Shown in pieces: positions 1 to 6,723 of a DNA stretch of 10,354 nucleotides. Position numbers and translations under genes: made by a program. Source of the stretch: Acididesulfobacillus acetoxydans (GTDB lineage: Bacteria > Bacillota > Desulfitobacteriia > Desulfitobacteriales > Desulfitobacteriaceae); the NCBI RefSeq assembly GCF_900016645.1, contig NZ_CDGJ01000079.1. One strand, given 5' to 3'. The notes beneath the pieces were generated by a model. That model had not been told where the DNA came from, made no database searches, and was given only the letters and a program-made list of their open reading frames with translations. The number at the start of each line of letters is the position of its first letter. Positions within the stretch are counted from its first letter, which is position 1.

Positions 1-171
1 CGGAACAGTTGGTCGGCCAATACGAATATTCCAGTGAGAGAGAAAGGGCTCCATAAATCGCTCATCATCCAAGAGACGATCAACCGTCTTGAGTTCTGGG
101 CTTAGTTCCAGCACTTCCTTCGGCAAAATGGAGTCCCAAATTGTAAGCTGTTCGTTGCGAAGTCGTAACAT
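1..171 (-). CDS. Transposase, N-terminal 57 residues (cut by window edge)
   Basis: Reading the minus strand from an ATG at 171-169 gives 57 open codons to the window edge. The protein begins MLRLRNEQLTIWDSILP and continues with an L-ELKTVDRLLDDERFMEPF segment and an IGRPTVP motif. From memory, this resembles the start of DDE transposases of the IS1182/ISNCY-like type, in which a short acidic N-terminal helix region precedes a GRPs-P motif and the catalytic domain. The catalytic part lies outside the window, so activity and exact IS family cannot be judged. The gene points away from the regulator fragment to its right, and its upstream non-coding end borders that fragment. This fits an insertion sequence that landed in the regulator gene. 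Confidence 0.72.
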   Translation of the reverse strand, partial: MLRLRNEQLTIWDSILPKEVLELSPELKTVDRLLDDERFMEPFLSHWNIRIGRPTVP

Positions 172-201
172 TTTTTGCCCCCCAAAAAAGGATTTTCATG
201 T

Positions 202-241
202 CCCTTTGGAGAACCACAGGAACGAGGAATTCTCTAAAGGG
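202..241. repeat. Inverted repeat in the IS leader
   Basis: CCCTTTGGAGAA (202-213) is matched by TTCTCTAAAGGG (230-241), which pairs at 11 of 12 positions around a 16-base loop. It lies upstream of the transposase start within the presumed IS end. Such hairpins near IS ends often limit read-through translation of the transposase or form part of the terminus. That role is inferred here. Confidence 0.45.
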
Positions 242-320
242 TGGTTGTGGAGTTTCGTTGTTTGGTCACTTCTAAATTTCCACAAAATCCTAGTGAATTC
301 CTTTTTGTTTCGAGGGATTT

Positions 321-2744
321 TTGCACAGAGTTTGCTTAGTTTTTCAGGGCAATCTAGATAAGGCCATGTTTGAATTTGCACAGGCCAATGGTCGAATAAC
401 AATGCGTGGTAGGTTTATTCTCTTTAATTGTGCTGATTATAGGGAAAACCCGCAGCTTTTGATTTCCCAATTGTTTGGTGTGGCTAAGGGTGCTTATACC
501 GGGGCCAATTACGATAAAGCCGGTTTAGTAGAACAGGCTGACGGAAGTATGCTTTTTCTAGACGAAGTGCACTGCCTGCCGCCCAACGGCCAGGAGATAC
601 TGTACCAACTAATTGACCACGGAACTTTTCATCGTTTGGGAGAATCAGACTTGCCACGCAAAGCTCAGGTCATGATCGTCGCGGCGACTACAGAGGATAT
701 CGATTCGTCCTTACTATTACCATTTAGACGGCGGATACCTATGGTCATCTATTTACCATCCCTTAAGCAAAGACCGATAGCCGAGCGCATGGAGTTCCTT
801 CAGAAAGTTCTCGCCGAAGAAGCCACCCGAATCGGTATGCCAATTAGGATAAAGGCAGATGCGCTTAGGGCATTCCTGCTGTATGAATGCCAGGGTAACT
901 TGGGGGGGTTAATGGGAGATGTTCAAGTTACTTGTGCCCGGTCTTATGTTCCTATTGTCAGCAAAGGCGACCGGATAATGAGCATTGGGGTTCATAGTCT
1001 TCCGTCGCATGTGGCCAGCGGTCTGCTGAGGACTTTCGAGAAACGTCGAGAATTGGATGGACTGGTCCTGGGAGATCAAGAGATAAATCCTGGTGAACAA
1101 CCTATTAAGCCACTGGTAAAAGACATTTATGTCATGCCCAATGAGATTTATGAATATATTGAGCACCGTTATGGTGAGTTGGTAGCCAAAGGATTAAAAC
1201 AGGAGAACATTGATAAAGTGCTCTATGATGATTTGGAAGAAAGGCTCAATGCTTTTGTTCAGCACTTAAAGATTGACACTTGGGAAGAACCTCAAGCAAA
1301 CTTAACTACAATAGTTGACAGTCAAGTTGTACGTGCGGCAACATCCATGGTTACCGTAGCTAAAGATAATTTGGGAGCGGTGGATGAACGTCTCCTCTAC
1401 TGTCTCGCGACACATCTTGCTGCCACCATAGACCGTATCAAAGAGGGGCGTTCCCTGCCCGGTTTCCAGTTGCCGTCACAGGATTACATTAGGGAGCTGG
1501 AGACTGCGAAAAAGATGGTCGCGGCTGCGGAAAAAGAGTTAGCCTTGGAATTACCCCGTGAAGAAATCGATTATGTGGCTATCTATTTGCACTCTGTCTA
1601 TGGAGGAAAGGAAAACGGTCAGCCGAGGGTGGGCGTAGTAGTTCTCAGCCACGGGAAAGTAGCAGGGGCTATGGCTGAAGTTGCTAACCGCTTATTAGGT
1701 GTGAATCACGCCCGAGCTGTAGAAATGGCTTTGGACGAATCCCCGGAAGCTGCTCTGGCCCGGGCTCGCCAGGTCGTGTTGGATTCTGATGAAGGAAGAG
1801 GAGTTTTAATCCTAGCCGATATGGGATCTTTAGTCTCCTTCGGATCGTTAATAACGGAAACCACAGGTATTGCAACCAGGGTAATTGAGCGCACAGATAC
1901 GCTTGCGGTAATTGATGCTGTGCGACGGGCCATGTTGCCTAGAGCCAGTCTTGATGAGATCGTCACAGGTTTACCGGGAATTAAGTCTTTAACACCCATT
2001 GCCAATCGGTCCTCTCCGAGGGGCATACTGGCTGTGTGTATTACCGGTGAAGGTACAGCATTAAGGATCAAAGACCTCATCCAGAAGGCCATTCCGGATT
2101 TACTGATCCTTACGGAAGGCCTAATATCTCCAGAAGCTCTAAGTCGGGTCAGTGAACGGTATGATTTAGCAGCCGTCGTAGGTACTGTAGACCCAGGTTT
2201 GCCCGGGGTGCCGTTTATTCCCTTTGAGGAAGTACTTGCTGGCCCAGGTACTGTCCGCTTGCGCCTACTAATAGGTGATACAGAAACCTCAAAGTCAATG
2301 ATTCCCAGGCTTAAGAGGATACTTGACACTGCCTTGCTTCTCCCTCGGATATCGGTAGAGAGCAAAGAAAAAATATTGAAGATTATGGCAGACCTAATGA
2401 TAAGCCATGGTTATGCGAGTGCCGGTTACCTGGAAAGCGTTATTAAACGTGAAGCCTTTGGCCCCGCAATTTTTAGCCCGCATTTTGCTGTACCCCATGC
2501 TGCAGATCCGACTTTGGTGCGTCGGTCAGGTGTGGCTGTAGCCGTTCTCAAGGAACCCTTACCTTGGGGAGAAGGTCTAACAATAGATATTGTCTGTATG
2601 CTGGCACTTACTGTAAGCGATGTGGAAGTCGTCCGCGAGTTAAGCAATTTGGCTAACCGGCCTGAACTCTTAGAGAAATTGTATAGAGCCAAGTCAAAAG
2701 AAGAGCTGTTACAGGTTTTGAGCGATAGGAGATTACATCTCTGA
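321..2744 (+). pseudogene. LevR-type PTS-controlled sigma-54 activator, 5'-truncated by an IS
   Basis: This is the remainder of a LevR/MtlR-like transcription activator, phosphorylated by PTS proteins. In the 807-codon frame (TTG at 321; next ATG at 366) the order is as follows. A partial AAA+ sigma-54 activation domain spans about 16-215, with GAYTGA at 57-62, Walker B LFLDEVH around 78-84 and an FRRRIP arginine-finger region near 135. A PRD spans about 275-425 (CLATHLAATIDRIKEGR with His365; His424). An EIIA-Man-like domain spans about 436-540 (His444 in VLSHG). An EIIB-like domain spans about 569-650 (Cys573 in VCITGEG). A C-terminal EIIA-fructose-like domain spans about 660-805 (His726 in AVPHA). 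The DNA-binding region and Walker A loop are absent in every frame upstream, where IS sequence lies instead. Without Walker A it should not hydrolyse ATP, so it is probably a dead activator, although the PTS-sensing domains remain open and intact. Confidence 0.85.
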
Positions 2745-2829
2745 ATCTAACGAAAGTTGCCTTCTTGACTGGGATGGAAAGTGTATGGTCTTCGATGTTT
2801 ATAAGAATTAATGTGAGAAGGTGCTAAAA
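2745..2829 (+). promoter_or_regulatory. Spacer before gatA with a degenerate sigma-54-like motif
   Basis: This 85-base spacer is where a LevR-type regulator would be expected to act. The best match to the -24/-12 consensus is TGGGATGGAAAGTGTA at 2770-2785. It keeps the -24 GG, but the critical -12 GC is GT. TTGACT (2765-2770) looks like a sigma-A -35 box but has no -10 at suitable spacing. No clear promoter can be claimed. Confidence 0.2.
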
Positions 2830-3303
2830 ATGGAAACCGATGCAAATTATACACTACTACAACCAGAATTAATATTTTCCCATGTTACGGCGTCTAACCA
2901 AGAAGATTTATTAATGGACTTATCTTCCAAACTTTTAAGTAAGGGATATGTGAAGGATTCATTTGCAGATGCTGTAATAGCCCGGGAAAGGACTTTTCCT
3001 ACGGGATTGTTTACAAATGGGGTTCCTGTCGCTATTCCTCATACGGATGCTATTCATGTTCTTAAACCAGGCATTTTGATTGCTAACCTAGATAAACCGA
3101 TTATTTTCAAAGAGATGGGAAATGGGGTAAACGATGTTAGCGCGGAACTGATCTTCCTCTTGGCTATAGATAAACCAGAGAATCAAATAGATGTGTTAAA
3201 AAAGGTCATGAATATTCTGTGCAAGTCAGAGATTCTTTTCAAGATTAAAAAAGCCCAAGATATTTCTGAAACGCTGGAGATCTTAAAGCAAGAGATTACT
3301 TAA
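2830..3303 (+). CDS. gatA: PTS sugar transporter subunit IIA, galactitol/fructose type
   Basis: This is a cytoplasmic phosphocarrier of 157 residues that accepts phosphate from HPr and passes it to the EIIB protein. It has the PTS_EIIA type-2 fold signature: an N-terminal helix region with QEDLLMDLSSKLLSKGYV, a Tyr/Phe-rich RERTFPTGLFTNGVPVAIPHTD segment with the phosphorylatable His at residue 71, and a C-terminal helix typical of GatA-like proteins. An upstream in-frame GTG at 2821 is possible, but AGAAGGTG just before the ATG at 2830 gives a good ribosome binding site, so that start is preferred. The gene is visibly more AT-rich than gatC. It is separated from its EIIB and EIIC partners by the aldolase gene. 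The symbol reflects family; the true sugar may not be galactitol. Confidence 0.88.
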   Translation: METDANYTLLQPELIFSHVTASNQEDLLMDLSSKLLSKGYVKDSFADAVIARERTFPTGLFTNGVPVAIPHTDAIHVLKPGILIANLDKPIIFKEMGNGVNDVSAELIFLLAIDKPENQIDVLKKVMNILCKSEILFKIKKAQDISETLEILKQEIT

Positions 3304-3338
3304 AAGCTTAGAGGACCTAATCGTATGTACTCCAATGT

Positions 3339-3491
3339 CTAATGAATTTTTGGTACTCTAAGTGAGAACGCCATAAACCTTAACAAAACAATCACTCCAA
3401 GTAGTATGGTAAACAGTACAAGCCAGATCAATTTTGGGGGTGTTTCCCAGAAGTCAAGGAAATGTCCTGGAAATATTTTAGATGTTTTGGG
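3339..3491 (-). other. Minus-strand open stretch with one membrane segment (possible gene remnant)
   Basis: Between a stop at 3494-3492 and a stop at 3341-3339 the minus strand is open for 50 codons. It reads as a protein tail with FLDFWETPPK, then a strongly hydrophobic segment (LIWLVLFTILLGVIVLL), then RFMAFSLRVPKIH and stop. There is no plausible start codon with a ribosome binding site. It could be the decayed C-terminus of a membrane protein or chance. I do not recognise the family. Confidence 0.22.
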
Positions 3492-3737
3492 TTAAATTTT
3501 AGAGGAAACGGAAAACCCCCGAGCCCTGGAATCCAGCGACTCCGAACATCGGGAGTTTTCGACAGAATTCAACGTGGAGAGGAGGTGAGAGTTATAGTTT
3601 ACAGCTTCGGCGTTGCAACTTTGGTATCCAAAGTCAAAGATCTTTGCAGAAAAGAATGTCTGCGAGTCCAGATGGGTCCAGGTGGGGGCGACTACATCGG
3701 GAAATTAGAAGTCCATATCAAGAACTGTGACATCTAA
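3462..3737 (+). CDS. Small hypothetical protein; weak TusA-like resemblance
   Basis: The open frame is 91 codons from ATG 3462. I do not recognise it with confidence. The middle part, with PPSPG then VFDRIQRGEEVRVIV and a C-terminal GGGDYIGKLEVHIK, loosely resembles the small TusA/SirA sulfur-carrier fold. The catalytic Cys of the CPxP motif would be Pro here, so thiol chemistry would be lost. The start is doubtful. The first half overlaps a strong hairpin (3511-3560). A near-ideal GGAGG at 3581-3585 precedes GTG 3585 too closely but stands 8 bases before an in-frame ATA at 3594, where a start codon would be expected. The real product could be about 48-53 residues, or the ORF may be a decayed gene. 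It lies between gatA and the DERA gene, in the same direction. Confidence 0.35.
   Translation: MSWKYFRCFGLNFRGNGKPPSPGIQRLRTSGVFDRIQRGEEVRVIVYSFGVATLVSKVKDLCRKECLRVQMGPGGGDYIGKLEVHIKNCDI
3511..3560 (+). promoter_or_regulatory. Long hairpin with alternative pairing
   Basis: GAAAACCCCCGA (3511-3522) pairs with TCGGGAGTTTTC (3549-3560) at 11 of 12 positions and encloses a small CTGG-AAT-CCAG hairpin (3526-3536). The right arm can instead pair with the nearer ACTCCGA (3539-3545), giving a competing hairpin ending at TTTT. This two-state layout is like that of transcription attenuators. The T run is short, so termination is uncertain. Confidence 0.4.
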
Positions 3738-3832
3738 ACTTGTTTCAGTAGGGTGGGTTTGTGCTATTAACCAGAAACCTTCAAACACCGTCGAGTGAAT
3801 GTAATATGAAGAAAGAAAGGAATGGTTTTATT

Positions 3833-4543
3833 ATGCAAGGTGAGGGTAGTTCAATCATTACCAGCACGAGGGAGTTTGCTGTTGCCGTCGATGCTTCCGT
3901 TCTATTTGCTAATGCCACACCGGATGATATTAGGAAACTTTGCGACATGGTTCAAAAGTGGGGTTTCAATGTTTGCGTAAATTCGGTGTATGTGCAATTT
4001 GCCTCTGAATTGCTAAAAGCATTAGGTGTATCTGTAGAGTTGGCGGCCACGGTGGGATTCCCCTTTGGAGCAAGTTCGACGGCGGCTAAGGTAGCAGAAG
4101 CCAAACTAGCGGTCAACCAGGGGGCTACGGAAGTCGATATGGTGCTTTCGATTGGGCAATTGCGAGGGGGTCAGCACCAAGCGGTCCAAGATGATATCCA
4201 GGCGGTGGCATCAGTGGTACACGACAATGGAGGGAAAGCCTTGAAAGTCATTATTGAGACCTGCTATCTTACTGATGAGGAAAAGATCATAGCCTGCCAC
4301 CTACTAACGGAGGCCGGCGCTGACTTTATTAAAACCTCTACCGGCTATGGTACTGCTGGAGCTGCTGTCAAGGACATTAGGCTGTTTCGCAACCATGTCG
4401 GCCCGCAAGTCAAGGTGAAGGCTGCCGGAGGTATCCGAACGTTAGAACAATCCATGGCACTGATGGAGGCGGGAGCCTGCCGACTAGGCATTGGAGCTGG
4501 GCACGCCGAAAAGATCATTAAGGAGTGGGGAGCGGCTCATTAA
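3833..4543 (+). CDS. deoC: Deoxyribose-phosphate aldolase family (DERA-like) class I aldolase
   Basis: DERA enzymes reversibly cleave 2-deoxyribose 5-phosphate to glyceraldehyde 3-phosphate and acetaldehyde through a Schiff-base lysine. With ATG 3833 the protein has 236 residues, slightly longer than the usual 215-225. The catalytic set is present: Asp102 (TEVDMVL), Schiff-base Lys167 (FIKTSTGY) and Lys196 (VKVKAAGGIR). The N-terminal motif departs from the usual IDHTLLKP: here it reads VDASVLFA, and CVNP is CVNS, so substrate choice may differ from classical DERA. An earlier ATG at 3806 and GTG at 3761 are in frame, but AGAAAGGA before 3833 favours the later start. The gene sits between the EIIA and EIIB genes, which ties it to PTS-imported sugar rather than to nucleoside salvage (no deoB, cdd or pdp nearby). 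Confidence 0.85.
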   Translation: MQGEGSSIITSTREFAVAVDASVLFANATPDDIRKLCDMVQKWGFNVCVNSVYVQFASELLKALGVSVELAATVGFPFGASSTAAKVAEAKLAVNQGATEVDMVLSIGQLRGGQHQAVQDDIQAVASVVHDNGGKALKVIIETCYLTDEEKIIACHLLTEAGADFIKTSTGYGTAGAAVKDIRLFRNHVGPQVKVKAAGGIRTLEQSMALMEAGACRLGIGAGHAEKIIKEWGAAH

Positions 4544-4580
4544 TGCTAAATCGAAAAGAATGGGGGGGAGCCGGACGATT

Positions 4581-4874
4581 ATGAAAAAGAAACGCATCGT
4601 GGTTATTTGTGGCACAGGGATCGCTACCTCTACAGTAGTCGTGAAAAAGACAGAGGAGTTTTTTCAGAAAATTGGAATTCAAGTGGATATTTCGCAAGGG
4701 CGTGCCGTAGAGGCTAATATTATGTCGGAGAGGGCGGATCTCGTACTTACCACCACCCCGTCGATCAAGCTTGATCATAACGTTCCTATTTTGAACGCAA
4801 TTCCTTTTTTAACTGGCATGGGTGAAGACGACCTTAAAGAAGAAATACTGAAGGTTTTGGTCGGCAAGGAATAA
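4581..4874 (+). CDS. gatB: PTS sugar transporter subunit IIB, galactitol type
   Basis: This small cytoplasmic EIIB has 97 residues, the normal size for the GatB family. It takes phosphate from EIIA onto a cysteine and gives it to the sugar carried by EIIC. The phosphorylatable Cys10 lies in VICGTGIATST, the typical P-loop-like motif, followed by a helix and the GIQVDISQGRA strand. The end, GEDDLKEEILKVL, is typical of the family. The start is ATG 4581 with the purine-rich GGGGGGAG about ten bases upstream. A longer in-frame reading would overlap deoC and is not needed. The gene lies 37 bases after deoC and 120 bases before gatC, and is probably co-transcribed with them. Confidence 0.9.
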   Translation: MKKKRIVVICGTGIATSTVVVKKTEEFFQKIGIQVDISQGRAVEANIMSERADLVLTTTPSIKLDHNVPILNAIPFLTGMGEDDLKEEILKVLVGKE

Positions 4875-4941
4875 TCTACCGAGTGCAAGGTGCCCTTCAG
4901 AATGATCCAGTAGAGTTTATAGAGATGGTTTCCTGACTGGA

Positions 4942-4966
4942 TTGAGTTAATCGTTTAAAGACTCAA
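4942..4966 (+). repeat. Inverted repeat between gatB and gatC
   Basis: TTGAGT (4942-4947) and ACTCAA (4961-4966) form a 6-base stem around a 13-base loop, shortly before the gatC ribosome binding site AAGGAGGATGAG at 4979-4990. It could adjust relative expression of the EIIB and EIIC genes or serve as a protein site. The arms are short, so chance is possible. Confidence 0.25.
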
Positions 4967-4994
4967 CTTTTACAAATTAAGGAGGATGAGGTAG

Positions 4995-6452
4995 ATGCAG
5001 GCGATCGGATTAATGGAGGTTGGAAGGTATATTCAGGTTTTTCTAGGATTTGGCTCGGCGGTAATCCTACCCATAATTATCTTTATCTTTGGATTGATTA
5101 TTGGTCAACCCGCTGGCCGGGCCTTTAGGTCGGCTCTAACCATCGGAATCGGCCTCACCGGTGTGACGTTGGTGGTCAACCTGTTGACCGGGCAACTGGG
5201 ACCCGCAGCCGAACAGATGATCAAGGTAACCGGAATCCAATTATCAGTGATTGATGTCGGCTGGCCGACGATGGCGGCTATGACCTGGGCCTGGATCGGA
5301 GCGGCACTTGTGTTCCCGCTGGGGATCGCTTTGAACGCCATTATGCTCTGGCGTGGCTGGACCAAAACTATGAATATCGATTTATGGAATTACTGGCAGT
5401 TTGCCTTTATTGGTGCCGCAGTCTATTTTCTTACTAACAACCTCCTCTGGGGCTGGCTGGCAGCTACGATTGCTTCGGGAGTGGCCTTGGTGTTCGCCGA
5501 TATGACGCAGCGATGGGTAGAGCGGTACTTTAACCTGCCGGGCATTTCCTTTCCTCATTTGACGGCAGTCGGCTGGTTGCCCCTTTTCCTGCCAATCATC
5601 GGTTTATTGAACAGCTTCAAGTGGTGGCGCAACATGCCGCGGATCACCCCAGAATCGGTCCAGAAACGGTTTGGCATATTCGGGCAACCGATGGTCTGGG
5701 GTCTTATACTAGGGATCTTGATCGGTATTTTAGCGAGGGAAAATCTCTCTGGTATTTTGACGCTCGGTGTTTCCATGGCGGCAGTGATGCTGCTACTGCC
5801 AAGAATGGTGTCTGTCTTGATGGAAGGGTTGATTCCGATTTCGGAAACGGCCAGGGGATTTCTGCAGAAGCGATTTCCTAACCGTAAGGATCTGTTTATC
5901 GGGATGGATGCTGCTCTGGCTATCGGCCACCCTTCGGTGATTGCTACTGGGCTGATACTTGTCCCGATCACACTGGTGTTGGCCTTCATCCTCCCTGGCA
6001 ATCACATCCTGCCCTTTGTCGACTTGGCGGTGTGGCCGTTCCTGATCTGCCTGGTCGTGGCGATGAACGGTGGGGACGTGCTACGTTCGGTGATACTGGG
6101 AACCATCATGTCCGTGGGGGTTCTCTATTCGGCAGATATAATGTGGCCGTTGCAGACAGCCCTGGCGCACGCTTCGCATGTAGCAATTCCCTCGCTGGCT
6201 AGTGGGCATATGGGAATCAGCAACCTTGATCGCCAGCAATTTATTACTTTTGCCCTGGTAGAAGTGTTTTCCTTCTTTAACTCCGGCATTTCGCTGGTCA
6301 AGGACATCATTTATGGTGTAATCTTCCTGTTCTTGATTCTTTCTTTCTGGATCTCACCGCGTTTGCTGGCGAAGATGGCAGCACAGGAAGATCGCGAAGC
6401 TGCTCTGGCTGAGCCTAAAAGCACTATGCCCGGTTCCGACAAAGCCATGTAA
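4995..6452 (+). CDS. gatC: PTS galactitol-family transporter subunit IIC
   Basis: This is the membrane channel subunit that binds and translocates the polyol while EIIB phosphorylates it. It has 485 residues, somewhat longer than E. coli GatC (about 450). It is highly hydrophobic, with roughly ten membrane segments, starting with GSAVILPIIIFIFGLIIG at 20-37. Family hallmarks are EGLIPISETA (278-287), KDLFIGMDAALAIGHPSVIATG (298-319, with GHPSV at 311-315) and the ILPFVDLAVWPF segment. A charged tail of about 25 residues follows the last membrane helix. ATG 4995 is preceded by an excellent AAGGAGG. This clearly belongs to EIIC-GAT; the substrate may be galactitol, a pentitol or a deoxy-hexitol. 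No EIIA or EIIB domain is fused, consistent with the separate genes upstream. Confidence 0.93.
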   Translation: MQAIGLMEVGRYIQVFLGFGSAVILPIIIFIFGLIIGQPAGRAFRSALTIGIGLTGVTLVVNLLTGQLGPAAEQMIKVTGIQLSVIDVGWPTMAAMTWAWIGAALVFPLGIALNAIMLWRGWTKTMNIDLWNYWQFAFIGAAVYFLTNNLLWGWLAATIASGVALVFADMTQRWVERYFNLPGISFPHLTAVGWLPLFLPIIGLLNSFKWWRNMPRITPESVQKRFGIFGQPMVWGLILGILIGILARENLSGILTLGVSMAAVMLLLPRMVSVLMEGLIPISETARGFLQKRFPNRKDLFIGMDAALAIGHPSVIATGLILVPITLVLAFILPGNHILPFVDLAVWPFLICLVVAMNGGDVLRSVILGTIMSVGVLYSADIMWPLQTALAHASHVAIPSLASGHMGISNLDRQQFITFALVEVFSFFNSGISLVKDIIYGVIFLFLILSFWISPRLLAKMAAQEDREAALAEPKSTMPGSDKAM

Positions 6453-6485
6453 CTAGGTGAAGACGGATCGTGGGGATGCTAGTAA

Positions 6486-6494
6486 TGGTATAAT
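6486..6494 (+). promoter_or_regulatory. Extended -10 promoter upstream of the GatD-like dehydrogenase gene
   Basis: TGGTATAAT is a perfect extended -10 element (TGn plus TATAAT), located 34 bases after the gatC stop. There is no good -35 box (GATCGT at 17-base spacing), which extended -10 promoters can tolerate. The expected transcript start is near 6501, at the first base of an inverted-repeat set. It implies that the dehydrogenase gene can be transcribed separately from gatC. Confidence 0.5.
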
Positions 6495-6500
6495 TCCTCC

Positions 6501-6584
6501 GTGCCGGCAGATTTAAAAGGTGTAACGTGCAGAACCCAGCTGCCGGATCGGATTGCCACCCGTCATAAAAACCACGCCCGGCAC
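6501..6584 (+). promoter_or_regulatory. Leader with three mutually pairable GC-rich arms
   Basis: Arm A is GTGCCGGCAG (6501-6510), arm B is CTGCCGG (6540-6546) and arm C is CCGGCAC (6578-6584, followed by TCTTTCC). A pairs with B over 7 bases (CCGGCAG/CTGCCGG), A with C over 7 bases (GTGCCGG/CCGGCAC), and B with C over 6. Only one of these can form at a time, which resembles an attenuator or small-RNA leader. No known riboswitch motif was recognised. Confidence 0.35.
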
Positions 6585-6613
6585 TCTTTCCGCCCAAGAC
6601 GCAAACAGGAAGT

Positions 6614-6630
6614 TGAAAAACGAGTTTTCA
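6614..6630 (+). promoter_or_regulatory. Candidate operator: TGAAAA-N5-TTTTCA
   Basis: This is a perfect 6-base inverted repeat around ACGAG in the 271-base spacer before the GatD-like gene. It recalls catabolite-responsive elements (TGnAAnCGnTTnCA) but is three bases too long. It may instead be a site for a LacI- or GntR-type repressor. Confidence 0.3.
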
Positions 6631-6647
6631 TATCAGAGCGGTAGTGC

Positions 6648-6682
6648 CCGTCCGGATCATGACAAGATGTCTTGACCGACGG
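6648..6682 (+). repeat. Nested inverted repeat before the GatD-like gene
   Basis: The outer arms CCGTC (6648-6652) and GACGG (6678-6682) enclose CAAGA-TG-TCTTG (6663-6674). The inner and outer centres are offset, so a transcript would form a bulged hairpin. It stands about 25 bases before the ribosome binding site AGGAGA (6708-6713). Confidence 0.3.
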
Positions 6683-6723
6683 AGTGATTACTATAACTTA
6701 TTAAGACAGGAGATGTTGTTAAA

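Larger units (their letters stand above)
1..350 (-). mobile_element. Insertion sequence, 5' end with transposase start
   Basis: The transposase start (1-171) is followed outwards by about 175 bases with no supported gene before coding sequence of the regulator resumes. The right boundary of about 345-355 is an inference: the regulator reading frame becomes family-like at residues DKAMFEFAQ, encoded from about 354. Terminal inverted repeats cannot be verified because the other end of the element is not in the window. Confidence 0.5.

Noticed and set aside
89..361. Plus-strand open frame of 90 codons at the left edge
   Set aside because: It overlaps the transposase start antisense and the IS terminus; the translation resembles no protein.
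1706..2365. Minus-strand open frame of 219 codons inside the LevR-like gene
   Set aside because: The plus frame carries clear PTS domains with conserved His and Cys; the minus frame is Ser/Arg/Pro-rich and unrecognisable, typical of an antisense shadow.
3351..3366. TGGTACTCTAAGTGAG as a sigma-54 promoter
   Set aside because: It lacks the required GC at -12 and stands far from any start codon.
5555..6001. Minus-strand open frame of 148 codons inside gatC
   Set aside because: It is antisense to conserved EIIC membrane segments, has no ribosome binding site and shows no recognisable protein.
6614..6630. Catabolite-responsive element (cre) call
   Set aside because: The arms and central CG are suggestive, but the site is 17 bases long instead of 14, so it is kept only as a generic operator candidate.
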